Source: Pollutimonas bauzanensis
Lineage (GTDB): Bacteria > Pseudomonadota > Gammaproteobacteria > Burkholderiales > Burkholderiaceae_B
Direction: 5' to 3'
Assembly (NCBI RefSeq): GCF_900129885.1
Contig: NZ_FQXE01000017.1
Location: 47,558 to 111,557, forward strand
Length of the DNA stretch: 64,000 bases
The notes under the pieces are model-generated. The model was given only the letters and a program-made list of their open reading frames with translations, was not told the origin of the DNA and did no database searches. This document shows, in pieces, positions 1 to 8,112 of this stretch (position 1 is its first letter; each line of letters opens with the position of its first letter). Both the position numbers and the translations under genes were made by a program.

Positions 1-90
1 CTGGTCGAAGTCACGCCCAAGTCCATACGCCTGCGCAAGCGCTATCTCTCGGAGAACGAACGGCGCCGCAGCTCGCGCGAAGGCAGCTAG
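1..90 (+). CDS. typA: Translational GTPase TypA/BipA, C-terminal 29 residues only
   Basis: Partial gene; the window opens inside it. The reading frame from base 1 gives LVEVTPKSIRLRKRYL, then a basic Arg-rich tail and a TAG stop. This matches the conserved end of TypA/BipA, a ribosome-binding GTPase of the EF-G family involved in ribosome assembly and stress growth. No GTPase motif can be seen because only the tail is present, so the call rests on this short but characteristic segment. The stop is followed after about 40 bases by a strong terminator hairpin. Confidence 0.8.
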   Translation: MVEVTPKSIRLRKRYLSENERRRSSREGS

Positions 91-132
91 GCGTAAGGCG
101 CCTCCGCCTGCGGTCCGGCATCCCGGGCATGC

Positions 133-172
133 AAAAACCGCTACCCTTCTTACGATGGGTAGCGGTTTTTTT
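133..172. terminator. Bidirectional intrinsic terminator between typA and gabD
   Basis: A perfect 14-bp stem (AAAAACCGCTACCC at 133-146 with its complement at 157-170) closes a 10-base loop and is followed by T residues on the plus strand. The A-run at the left foot becomes a T-run on the minus strand, so it can end both typA (plus) and gabD (minus), which converge here. Confidence 0.9.
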
Positions 173-218
173 CTTGCCGCCGCCTAGCGGCAAGTGTGGT
201 GCCTTCGATGTGCCGTGA

Positions 219-1706
219 TTAGCCCTGCATGCCGCCCAGGCAGACGTATTTGAGTTCCATGAAATCGTCCATGCCATAGACCGAACCCTCGCGTCCCAGG
301 CCGGACTGCTTGACGCCGCCGAATGGCGCGACCTCGTTGGAGATCAGGCCGGTGTTGACGCCAACCATGCCGTATTCGAGCGCCTCGGCAACCCGGAAAA
401 TGCGGCCGATGTCGCGGCTGTAGAAATAGGAGGCCAGGCCGTACTCGGTGTTGTTGGCCAGTTCGACGACATGGTTTTCATCGCTGAACTTGACGACGGG
501 GGCGAGCGGGCCGAAGGTTTCCTCGCGCATGCACAGCATGTCCTCGGTGATATTGGACAACACCGTCGGCTGGTAATAACGCCCGCCCAGGGCATGGGCC
601 TGGCCGCCGACGTCCACTTTGGCGCCCTTGGCAACGGCGTCCTGGACGTGTTCCTGGACTTTGGCGACCGCCGCCTCGTCGATCAGCGGGCCCTGGGTGA
701 TATGGTCGGCGAAGCCGTCGCCCACCTGCAGCTTGCCGACTTTGGCCGCCAGCTTTTCCACGAAAGCGTCGTAGACGGTTTCATGCACGTAGAAGCGGTT
801 GGTGCAGACGCAGGTTTGGCCGGCGTTGCGGTATTTGGAGACCATCGCGCCCTCGACCGCGGCATCCAGGTCGGCATCCTCGAAGACAATAAAGGGCGCG
901 TGGCCGCCCAGTTCCAGCGACAGTTTCTTGATCGTTGGCGCGCTTTGCTGCATGAGTATGCGGCCTACCGCCGTGGAGCCGGTGAAGGTCACTTTCTTGA
1001 CGACGGGGCTGGCGCACAGCACCTTGCCGATGGCGATCGAGCGCTCGCTGTCGGCGGTGACGATATTGAGCACGCCCGCGGGAATGCCGGCGCGCTCGGC
1101 CAGTTCGGCCAGCGCCAGCGCCGACAGGGGCGTCTGTTCGGCGGGCTTGAGCACGATGGTGCAGCCGGCCGCCAGGGCGGGCGCCACTTTGCGCGTGATC
1201 ATGGCGTTGGGGAAGTTCCAGGGGGTGATGGCGGCGCACACGCCTATGGGTTCGCGCATGACCAGCATGCGGTTGGCGCTATTGGGCGAGGCCATGATGT
1301 CCCCGCTCACGCGCTTGGCCTGCTCGGCGAACCATTCCACGAAGGATGCGCCATAGGCGACTTCGCCGCGCGATTCGCCTATGGGCTTGCCCTGCTCCAG
1401 GGTCATCAGCTGGGCCAGATCTTCAGTGTTGGCGATGATCAGGTCGAACCAGCGCCGCAGGATGGCGGCGCGATCCTTGCCGGTACGGGCCCGCCACGCC
1501 TTGAACGCCTTGTTGGCCGCATCGATGGCCGCCTGCGCCTGGGCCTGGTCCAGGTTGCTGACTTGCGCAATGATTTTTCCATTGGCGGGATTGTCGACGG
1601 CGAAGGTGCCGCCGTCCGTCGCCGCCATCCATTGGCCGTTTATGTAGGAGCGGGTCTTGTACAGGGCAGGGTCGTTCAAGTGTATGGGAGGCTGTGCAGT
1701 AGTCAT
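219..1706 (-). CDS. gabD: NAD(P)-dependent succinate-semialdehyde dehydrogenase
   Basis: Oxidises succinate semialdehyde to succinate, the last step of GABA breakdown, in the cytoplasm. The 495-residue length and the motifs fit the aldehyde dehydrogenase superfamily, GabD subgroup: TPWNFP near 161-166, cofactor loop FTGSTAVGR near 241-249, general base Glu265 in LELGGHAP, nucleophile Cys299 in NAGQTCVC, and the C-terminal APFGGVKQSGLGREG segment. A second Cys two residues after the nucleophile is typical of GabD. No aminotransferase (gabT) or transporter gene is adjacent, so the physiological substrate is inferred from sequence only. It stands alone, convergent with typA and followed by the terminator at 133-172. 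No clear Shine-Dalgarno sequence precedes the ATG. Confidence 0.88.
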   Translation of the reverse strand: MTTAQPPIHLNDPALYKTRSYINGQWMAATDGGTFAVDNPANGKIIAQVSNLDQAQAQAAIDAANKAFKAWRARTGKDRAAILRRWFDLIIANTEDLAQLMTLEQGKPIGESRGEVAYGASFVEWFAEQAKRVSGDIMASPNSANRMLVMREPIGVCAAITPWNFPNAMITRKVAPALAAGCTIVLKPAEQTPLSALALAELAERAGIPAGVLNIVTADSERSIAIGKVLCASPVVKKVTFTGSTAVGRILMQQSAPTIKKLSLELGGHAPFIVFEDADLDAAVEGAMVSKYRNAGQTCVCTNRFYVHETVYDAFVEKLAAKVGKLQVGDGFADHITQGPLIDEAAVAKVQEHVQDAVAKGAKVDVGGQAHALGGRYYQPTVLSNITEDMLCMREETFGPLAPVVKFSDENHVVELANNTEYGLASYFYSRDIGRIFRVAEALEYGMVGVNTGLISNEVAPFGGVKQSGLGREGSVYGMDDFMELKYVCLGGMQG

Positions 1707-1790
1707 GGAGTCGGGGATAGGCGTTTATCAAGGTTGGAAAAAAAGGTGAAAACGGCTTATTGTATGCGCAGCGCGCCGGCTTTACGCCGC

Positions 1791-2471
1791 TTATTCGGGC
1801 AGGGCTGGCGCGTAATCGCCTTGTTCCGCGAAATCGGCGCAGAAGGCCTCGATGTGCCGCATCAGGACATCCGGGTCGTCGGTGACGGTGATCAGTTGCA
1901 GGTCCTTGGGGCCGATCAGCTTGTTGGCCAGCAGGTTGGCCCGGACCCAGTCGATGAGGCCGGCCCAGAACGAGCTGCCGATCAGGATGATGGGGGCGGG
2001 CGGAACCTTGCGCGTCTGCACCAGGGTCATCACCTCGAAAAGCTCGTCCAGCGTGCCAAAGCCGCCGGGCAGGGCGACGTAGGCGGCGCTGTGCATGAAG
2101 AAGGTGGCCTTGCGCGAATAAAAATAATCGAAGCTCAGGCTGTGCGTCTGATACTTGTTGTTGGTGGTTTCGTGGGGCAGATTGATGTTCAGGCCCACGC
2201 TTTTGCCGCCCGCCTCGAAGGCGCCCTTGTTGGCCGCCTCCATGATGCCGGGGCCGCCGCCCGCTATGACGGTGAGCCCGGCCCTGGCCAGCCGGGCGCC
2301 TATGGCTTCGCTTAATGCATAATAGGGCGAATCGGGTTTGATGCGGGCGCTGCCGAAGACGCTTACGCCCCAGCCTATTTCTTTCAGAGTCTCTGCAGCT
2401 TTCTGCATCTCTGACATAATTCCGGGAATCTGCTGGGTTGCCGGCATACGGACTACTTTATTGTTTGACAT
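1791..2471 (-). CDS. LOG family (TIGR00730) nucleoside 5'-monophosphate phosphoribohydrolase
   Basis: A 226-residue Rossmann-fold protein of the lysine-decarboxylase-like LOG family. It has the family signatures GGGPGIMEAANKGAF (about 75-90) and LPGGFGTLDELFEV (about 135-148). LOG enzymes cleave the base from nucleoside monophosphates, for example cytokinin ribotides; bacterial members often have unclear roles. The ATG at 2469-2471 has AAGG eight bases upstream on the minus strand, which supports it over the later Met19. That start codon overlaps the polA start codon on the other strand (shared CATG), so the two divergent genes have no intergenic DNA between them and each promoter must lie in the other gene. 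Family assignment is firm, substrate is not. Confidence 0.85.
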   Translation of the reverse strand: MSNNKVVRMPATQQIPGIMSEMQKAAETLKEIGWGVSVFGSARIKPDSPYYALSEAIGARLARAGLTVIAGGGPGIMEAANKGAFEAGGKSVGLNINLPHETTNNKYQTHSLSFDYFYSRKATFFMHSAAYVALPGGFGTLDELFEVMTLVQTRKVPPAPIILIGSSFWAGLIDWVRANLLANKLIGPKDLQLITVTDDPDVLMRHIEAFCADFAEQGDYAPALPE

Positions 2472-5187
2472 GAAAAAAACCTTGTTACTTGTTGATGGGT
2501 CCAGCTATCTGTATCGAGCCTATCACGCCATGCCCGACCTCAGAAATGCCAAGGGAGAGCCGACCGGCGCCCTTTATGGTGTCATCTCCATGTTAAGGAG
2601 ACTGCAGCAGGATTACAAGGCTGACTACGCCGCCTGCGTTTTCGACGCCAAGGGCACGACATTCCGCGACGACCTATACCCCTTGTACAAGGGGCACAGG
2701 CCGTCCATGCCTGAAGAGCTGGCAGCACAAATCGAGCCCATACACCGGGCGGTGGCCGCGCTGGGCTGGCCGGTGCTGACCGTGTCCGGGGTCGAGGCCG
2801 ACGATATCATCGGAACGCTGGCCCATCGCGCGACGCGGGAGGATGTGCGCACGATTATTTCGACGGGGGACAAGGACCTGGCGCAACTGGTGAATGAGCA
2901 TGTGGAGCTGGTCAATACCATGACGAATGAGCGGCAGGATATGGCCGGCGTCATGGCTAAATTCGGTGTAAGCCCAGCACAGATTGTAGACTTTTTAATG
3001 CTCACGGGCGATGCGGTCGATAACATCCCCGGCGTGCCGAAAGTCGGGCCCAAGACCGCGGCCAAATGGCTGGCCGAATACCAGACGGTGGATGCCCTGG
3101 CGGCCAACGCCCATGCCATAAAGGGCGTGATCGGCGACAACCTGCGCGCCGCCGTCCCCAATTTCGCGCTGACGCGGCAGTTGCTGACCGTAAAGATAGA
3201 TTGCGAGATCCCCTCGCTCGCCCACGGCCTGGCCGATCTGGCGCCCAAGGCGCCGGACCGCGACGCCTTGCTCAAGCTGTACGAGGACTACGGTTTCCGC
3301 AACTGGCTGCGCGAACTGACCGGGGACAAGGAGCGCATTCCCGAGCAGGACAGCCGCCAGGCGGCGCAGGCGCCGCCGGCGCCCGCGGAAACCCGCTACG
3401 AAACCGTGCTGGACTGGGACGACTTCGAGCGCTGGCTGGCCGACATCGAGGCGGCTGGGCTGGTGGCGCTGGATACCGAAACCACCTCGCTGGACCCGAT
3501 GCTGGCCAGGCTGGTGGGCATTTCGCTGTCGGTCACGCCGGGCGTGGCCTGCTATATACCGGTAGGGCATCGCGGGCCGGACCAGGTTCTGCAATTGCCC
3601 AAGCAGCAGGTGCTGGACCGCCTGCGCCCATGGCTGCAGAACCCCGCCGCCGCCAAGCTCTTGCATAACGCCAAATACGACGCCCATGTCTTCATGAACG
3701 AGGGCATAGGCCTGGCGGGCATTACCGAAGACACCATGCTGCAATCCTACGTGCTGGAATCGCACAAGCGCGTCAATTTGCAGGAACTGGGCCAGCGCTG
3801 GCTGGGGCGTACCGGCACCACCTTCGAAGATTTATGCGGCAAAGGAGCCAAGCAGATCTGCTTCGACGAAGTCGATGTCGACAAGGCTTCTTATTATGCC
3901 TGCGAAGATGCCGACTTCACCTTGCAACTGCACCAGGTCTTGCGGCCCAAAGTCGCGCTGGATCCTGGCCTGGAATCCATCTACCAGCTGGAAATCAAGG
4001 CGTCGCGGGTGCTGACCGCCATGGAACGCAACGGGGTGGGCATAGACGCGCATGTGCTGGCCATGCAGAGCCATGAGCTGGGACAGCAATTGCTGTCCCT
4101 CGAGAAAAAGGCCTATGAACTGGCGGGGCAGCCGTTCAACCTGAATTCGCCCAAGCAGCTGGGCGAAATCCTGTTCCAGCGCATGCATCTGCCGGTGATA
4201 CGCAAAACCGCCAGCGGCGCCCCGTCCACCGATGAAGACGTGTTGAGCAAGCTGGCCCGCGATTACCCCTTGCCCGAATTGCTGCTCGAATACCGCGGGC
4301 TGGCCAAGCTCAAGTCTACGTACACCGACAAGCTGCCCAAAATGATCAATCCGGCCACGGGACGGGTCCACACCCGCTATTCCCAGGCCGCGGTGGTGAC
4401 CGGGCGCCTGGCCTCGTCCGACCCCAACCTGCAGAACATACCGGTGCGCAGCCCTGAAGGGCGGCGGGTGCGCGCTGCTTTCGTGGCGACCAAGGGCAAG
4501 ATTGTTTCGGCGGACTATTCGCAGATCGAGCTGCGGGTAATGGCCCATGTGTCCGATGACGAAAACCTGCGGAGCGCTTTTGCCCAGGGCGAGGACATCC
4601 ATCGCGCCACGGCGTCCGAGGTCTTTGGCGTGGCGCTGGCCGATGTCTCGGCCGAGCAGCGCCGGGCAGCCAAGGCCATCAACTTCGGCTTGATCTACGG
4701 CATGGGCGAGTTCGGCCTGGCATCCAGCCTGGGCATCACGCGCGACGCCGCCAAGGCCTATATCAACCGCTATTTTGCGCGCTACCCGGGCGTCGCGATC
4801 TATATGGAGCAGACCCGGCGCATGGCCCATGAACTCGGCTATGTGGAAACCGTGTTCGGCCGGCGCCTCTGGCTGCCGGAAATACGCGGCGCCAAAGGGC
4901 CGCGCCTGGCGGCGGCCGAGCGGGCGGCCATCAACGCGCCCATGCAGGGCACCGCCGCCGACCTCATCAAGCTGGCCATGGTAGCCTCCCAGGAATGGAT
5001 CGAGGCCGAAGGCCTGGAAACCCTGATGGTCATGCAAGTGCATGATGAACTGGTTTTCGATGTGCCCACGGCCGAAGTCGAAACCGTGATGCAACACCTG
5101 CCCGACCTGATGTGCAAAGTCGCCACCCTGCGTGTCCCCCTGGTGGCGGAGGTCGGCGTGGGAGCCAATTGGGAGCAGGCTCACTGA
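2470..5187 (+). CDS. polA: DNA polymerase I
   Basis: Gap-filling and repair polymerase, 905 residues, with all three classic domains. The 5'-nuclease domain covers about 1-290 (LLLVDGSSYLYRAYHA at the N-terminus). The 3'-5' proofreading domain covers about 310-500 and looks active: Asp335/Glu337 in ALDTET, HNAKYD, and a YxxxD-type ExoIII. The polymerase domain has motif A (SADYSQIELR), motif B (RRAAKAINFGLIYG) and motif C (QVHDELVFD). I chose the ATG at 2470 because the conserved N-terminus begins right after it; the frame stays open upstream to 2338, but that stretch is antisense to the LOG gene. There is no good Shine-Dalgarno sequence. Its promoter must lie inside the divergent LOG gene. 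Confidence 0.97.
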   Translation: MKKTLLLVDGSSYLYRAYHAMPDLRNAKGEPTGALYGVISMLRRLQQDYKADYAACVFDAKGTTFRDDLYPLYKGHRPSMPEELAAQIEPIHRAVAALGWPVLTVSGVEADDIIGTLAHRATREDVRTIISTGDKDLAQLVNEHVELVNTMTNERQDMAGVMAKFGVSPAQIVDFLMLTGDAVDNIPGVPKVGPKTAAKWLAEYQTVDALAANAHAIKGVIGDNLRAAVPNFALTRQLLTVKIDCEIPSLAHGLADLAPKAPDRDALLKLYEDYGFRNWLRELTGDKERIPEQDSRQAAQAPPAPAETRYETVLDWDDFERWLADIEAAGLVALDTETTSLDPMLARLVGISLSVTPGVACYIPVGHRGPDQVLQLPKQQVLDRLRPWLQNPAAAKLLHNAKYDAHVFMNEGIGLAGITEDTMLQSYVLESHKRVNLQELGQRWLGRTGTTFEDLCGKGAKQICFDEVDVDKASYYACEDADFTLQLHQVLRPKVALDPGLESIYQLEIKASRVLTAMERNGVGIDAHVLAMQSHELGQQLLSLEKKAYELAGQPFNLNSPKQLGEILFQRMHLPVIRKTASGAPSTDEDVLSKLARDYPLPELLLEYRGLAKLKSTYTDKLPKMINPATGRVHTRYSQAAVVTGRLASSDPNLQNIPVRSPEGRRVRAAFVATKGKIVSADYSQIELRVMAHVSDDENLRSAFAQGEDIHRATASEVFGVALADVSAEQRRAAKAINFGLIYGMGEFGLASSLGITRDAAKAYINRYFARYPGVAIYMEQTRRMAHELGYVETVFGRRLWLPEIRGAKGPRLAAAERAAINAPMQGTAADLIKLAMVASQEWIEAEGLETLMVMQVHDELVFDVPTAEVETVMQHLPDLMCKVATLRVPLVAEVGVGANWEQAH

Positions 5188-5224
5188 CTTTTCCCGGGGC
5201 CCGCCTTAGCTGCAAGGAGTCGTT

Positions 5225-5341
5225 ATGTCTTTTTCTTCAATTACCGGAAGCGCCGGCGCCATCGCCGCCTATTTTGCCGCGCCCGATGCGCAGGACGCCT
5301 GGAGCAGGGCGGTGTCCTGGTTTGCCCGGTACCTGGCCTGA
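5225..5341 (+). CDS. Possible small protein, 38 residues
   Basis: A short open frame starting 37 bases after the polA stop. It has the best Shine-Dalgarno match of the region: AAGGAG at 5212-5217, seven bases before ATG. The peptide starts MSFSSITGSAG and ends in a Trp/aromatic-rich segment (AWSRAVSWFARYLA) that could form an amphipathic helix. I recognise no family. The strong ribosome binding site and the position in the polA transcript argue for translation; the small size and lack of recognised homologs argue for caution. A GC-rich hairpin follows at 5351-5374. Confidence 0.5.
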   Translation: MSFSSITGSAGAIAAYFAAPDAQDAWSRAVSWFARYLA

Positions 5342-5350
5342 TGCCAGGCC

Positions 5351-5374
5351 CCGCGCCGGCCACGCCGGCCGCGG
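5351..5374. terminator. GC-rich hairpin between convergent genes
   Basis: CCGCG-CCGGC pairs with GCCGG-C-CGCGG around a CAC loop with one bulged base. It sits between the small plus-strand ORF and the minus-strand Na/phosphate carrier stop. There is no T-run, so if it ends transcription it does so weakly or with Rho. Confidence 0.35.
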
Positions 5375-5377
5375 GCG

Positions 5378-7048
5378 CTACTCCATGACGCTTTCGTTGT
5401 CGCGCAGGCGATTGGGCAGCAATTCATCATGCTTGGCCAGTATCGGATAGGCGGCCGCTTCGACCAGACAGGAATTGACGGCTTTGATGTCGCGCAATAT
5501 GTCCAGGTAGAAGGAGCCCACCTCGGCCTGGTCCAGCCTGCCCGACTTGATGTTGAGCAGGTGCTGCTCCGCGGCATTGGTTTCGATCTCGCGGAAGTAA
5601 TCTTTTTCGAACGCCAGGTATCTGGCGCTTTTTATGTCTTCGGCCACGAACAGCGCCGCCGTCTGGCGTTGATTGCGTATCAGCCGGTCGAGCATTTCGG
5701 TAAGCTCGTCGCGCTGCTTGGCGTTGAAGGACCAGCCCTTCTTGTAAAGCGCGGTGGCGTGCGCGAGCAGGCCGTTGGTGGCAATGCTGGCGGCGTGGGC
5801 GATATTCGCCGAAAACGACAGGATTTCATCGCGGCGGCGGTGATCTTCCCTGTTCATCGCGTCCTGGTCCAGCGTCGCCACATAGGTGGTGATCAGGCCG
5901 TCCAGGCGGTTGATGGCGTTGTTGATGTAGCGCGCATGGGTAATGCGGTGGCGGTTGTCGCGCAGGAAGCCGGCGCGGGCCATGCCCAGCAGGCCTTGCA
6001 GCATGTCGGCCAGGCGCAGGGCCTCGCGCGCCGCGTTGCCCAGGGCGATACCGGGAACTTCGTGCGCGGACTCGTCCAGATAGAGGGGGCGCGAAGGGTC
6101 GTTGGGATCGGTGCGCTTGGGCAGCAGCCGGATCATGAGGCGCGAATACGGCGTCAGCAGCGGCAGGAACACCAGCGCGGTGACGATGTTGAAGAGCGTG
6201 TGGAAGTTGGCGACCGCGCGGGCCGGGTCCGAGGTCAGGCCGCTCATCAGGGGCGGCAGCCAGGGCAGGATGGCGAGCGCCAGGATGCATCCGGCCAGGC
6301 GCGTGCCCAGGTTTCCCAGGGGCAGGCGCCGGGTCGCCGGGTCGTCATCGCTGGCGCCTTCCAGTATGGGGTTGATCGATGTGCCCAGATTGGCGCCCAG
6401 CACCAGCGCGAAGGCCAGGGTGGGGTTGACCAGGCCATGGCTGGCCAGGGACATGATCAGCACCACGACGGCGACGCTGGAATGCGCGGCCCAGGCCAGC
6501 GCGGTAGCCAGCAACAGCGCTATCACCGGCTGATCGGACAGCGCGCCCAGCAGGATCTGCAGCAGATGGGCGTCCTGCAGGGGCGCGAACAGCTGCACCA
6601 GTTGATGCAGGGCCAGCAGCAGCAGGCCCAGGCCTATGAATACCCGCCCGAGATCGCGCCGGCGGCTGGGCTGGTTGCGCCGGAACAGCCATACGCCCAC
6701 CAGGATGAGCGCCGGCGCCAGCGCGGTCAGGTTGAACGACAGCAACTGCACAATGATGGTGGTGCCCACATTGGCGCCCAGCATGGCGGCCAGGCCCGGC
6801 GCCAGCGCGACCAGGCCGCCGGCGGCGAAGCTGGTGATCATCAGGCCCGTGGCCGTGCTGCTCTGTATCGCCGCGGTAATGGCCAGGCCGGTGAAAAAGG
6901 CCCGCCAGCGCTTGCCCAGGGCGTGGCCCATCCAGACCCCCAGCGCGGCGCCGAAAGCGCGCTGGACGCCGCTTTGCACCATGTGCACGCCCCACAGCAG
7001 CAGGGCTATGTAGCCCCCGAAATCAAGCAAGGCAAAAAGTTCTTTCAT
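5378..7048 (-). CDS. Na+/phosphate cotransporter (NptA/YjbB type) with C-terminal PhoU-like domain
   Basis: A 556-residue inner-membrane protein. The N-terminal two thirds holds two inverted copies of the Na/Pi cotransporter repeat, each with the hallmark QSS/HSS and GAN segments: AIQSSTATG and GANVGTT in the first, AAHSSVAV and GANLGTSINP in the second. The last ~200 residues are soluble, helical and charged, and resemble the PhoU-like domain found at the end of many bacterial members. The expected role is sodium-coupled phosphate transport or phosphate export; direction cannot be read from sequence. The ATG has no Shine-Dalgarno sequence, and a TATCAT box lies exactly six bases upstream. 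htpX lies upstream on the same strand, 33 bases away. Confidence 0.86.
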   Translation of the reverse strand: MKELFALLDFGGYIALLLWGVHMVQSGVQRAFGAALGVWMGHALGKRWRAFFTGLAITAAIQSSTATGLMITSFAAGGLVALAPGLAAMLGANVGTTIIVQLLSFNLTALAPALILVGVWLFRRNQPSRRRDLGRVFIGLGLLLLALHQLVQLFAPLQDAHLLQILLGALSDQPVIALLLATALAWAAHSSVAVVVLIMSLASHGLVNPTLAFALVLGANLGTSINPILEGASDDDPATRRLPLGNLGTRLAGCILALAILPWLPPLMSGLTSDPARAVANFHTLFNIVTALVFLPLLTPYSRLMIRLLPKRTDPNDPSRPLYLDESAHEVPGIALGNAAREALRLADMLQGLLGMARAGFLRDNRHRITHARYINNAINRLDGLITTYVATLDQDAMNREDHRRRDEILSFSANIAHAASIATNGLLAHATALYKKGWSFNAKQRDELTEMLDRLIRNQRQTAALFVAEDIKSARYLAFEKDYFREIETNAAEQHLLNIKSGRLDQAEVGSFYLDILRDIKAVNSCLVEAAAYPILAKHDELLPNRLRDNESVME

Positions 7049-7054
7049 GCCTGC

Positions 7055-7060
7055 ATGATA
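7055..7060 (-). promoter_or_regulatory. -10-like box TATCAT six bases before the Na/Pi carrier ATG
   Basis: On the minus strand TATCAT is followed by six bases and then the start codon, placing the expected transcription start at the A of ATG. No Shine-Dalgarno sequence intervenes and no clear -35 is seen. Possible leaderless transcript; low confidence on its own. Confidence 0.3.
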
Positions 7061-7081
7061 AACCAGCCTTGGGAACTTGCC

Positions 7082-7963
7082 TTAGATGCGCTGCGCCGCC
7101 TGCAGGGCGTGGATGCGCGCCTCGATGGGGGGATGGGAGGCGAACATGGCGCTGATGGCGCGGTTGCCCGAAATGCCGGAGGCCTGGAAGGCCTTGGGCA
7201 GTTCGCCGGCCTGGACCCCGCCCAGGCGCGCCAGGGCGCGCATCATCGGCTCGCGCGAACCCAGCAGGCTGGCCGAACCGGCGTCGGCGCGGTATTCGCG
7301 CTGGCGCGAAAACCAGGCAACGATGATGGAAGCCAGCACGCCGAACACGATTTCGCACACGATGACCGTCGCGTAATAGCCCAAGCCGACGCCGCGGTCG
7401 TTCTTGAGCACCACCCGGTCGACGAAATAGCCCACGATGCGCGCGAAGAAGATCACAAAGGTATTGACGACACCTTGTATCAGCGTCAGCGTGATCATGT
7501 CGCCGTTGGCGACGTGGGCGACTTCATGGCCCAGCACGCCCGCCACTTCTTCTTCGGTCATGCTGCTGAGCAGGCCGGTGGAGACCGCGACCAGCGCATT
7601 GTTCCTGGAGGCGCCCGTGGCGAAGGCGTTGGGCGCGCCATCGTAGATGGCGACTTCGGGGCGGCCTATGCCGGCGCGGTCGGCCAGCTGGTGCACGGTA
7701 TCGACCAGCCAAGCCTCTTTCGCGTTGGCCGGCGCCCGGGGGTCGATGACCCGCGCGCCGGTGCTTTGCTTGGCCATCCATTTGCTGATCAGCAGCGAAA
7801 TGATGGAGCCGGCAAAGCCTATGATGGCCGAGAAAATCAGCAGCTGGCTGATGTCCAGGCCATTGGCGGTGAGATAGCGGCCCACGCCCAGCACGTTCAT
7901 GGAGGCGCTGAGCACGATCAGGACCGCGAAATTGGTGAGAAGGAATAAGAAGATTCGTTTCAT
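7082..7963 (-). CDS. htpX: Membrane zinc metalloprotease HtpX
   Basis: A 293-residue M48-family protease of the inner membrane that degrades misfolded membrane proteins together with FtsH. Two hydrophobic helices lie in the first ~60 residues and two more follow the active site. The zinc motif HEVAH lies at about 140-144 in [14 protein letters not shown], with the downstream Glu-containing [10 protein letters not shown] segment supplying the third ligand. Length is as usual for the family. It is divergent from the EamA gene, with 149 bases between them. The upstream region carries a good match to a sigma-32 promoter, in line with HtpX being a stress protein. Confidence 0.95.
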   Translation of the reverse strand: MKRIFLFLLTNFAVLIVLSASMNVLGVGRYLTANGLDISQLLIFSAIIGFAGSIISLLISKWMAKQSTGARVIDPRAPANAKEAWLVDTVHQLADRAGIGRPEVAIYDGAPNAFATGASRNNALVAVSTGLLSSMTEEEVAGVLGHEVAHVANGDMITLTLIQGVVNTFVIFFARIVGYFVDRVVLKNDRGVGLGYYATVIVCEIVFGVLASIIVAWFSRQREYRADAGSASLLGSREPMMRALARLGGVQAGELPKAFQASGISGNRAISAMFASHPPIEARIHALQAAQRI

Positions 7964-8005
7964 GTTTTATGTTTCCAGCCTAGCGAGCGACAATATTTGA
8001 CTATC

Positions 8006-8034
8006 TATATGGAGGACAGTTCCTGTATTTAAAG
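8006..8034 (-). promoter_or_regulatory. Sigma-32-like promoter for htpX
   Basis: Read on the minus strand, CTTTAAA (8034-8028), a 14-base spacer and TCCATATA (8013-8006) match the heat-shock consensus CTTGAAA-N(11-16)-CCCATNTA at 6 of 7 and 7 of 8 positions (N counted as matching). Expected start is near 8000, giving a leader of about 35 bases before the htpX ATG. Confidence 0.5.
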
Positions 8035-8089
8035 CCTGCGCCCGCCTAAATATTCAAAACAGCAGAGTATAGTATCGACTTTGTGGTTT

Positions 8090-8101
8090 AAATTCGAATT
8101 T
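8090..8101. promoter_or_regulatory. 12-bp perfect palindrome AAATTCGAATTT upstream of the EamA gene
   Basis: A self-complementary 12-mer lies 11 bases before the ATG at 8113, just downstream of a -10-like TATAGT at 8068-8073. It could be an operator in the 5' leader. AT-rich in a GC-rich genome; function unknown. Confidence 0.3.
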
Positions 8102-8112
8102 CGGTTGATTGC

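Noticed and set aside
471..2315. Plus-strand open frame of 614 codons across gabD and the LOG gene
   Set aside because: It is antisense to two genes with complete catalytic motifs, and its translation is low-complexity Gly/Ala/Asp/His-rich.
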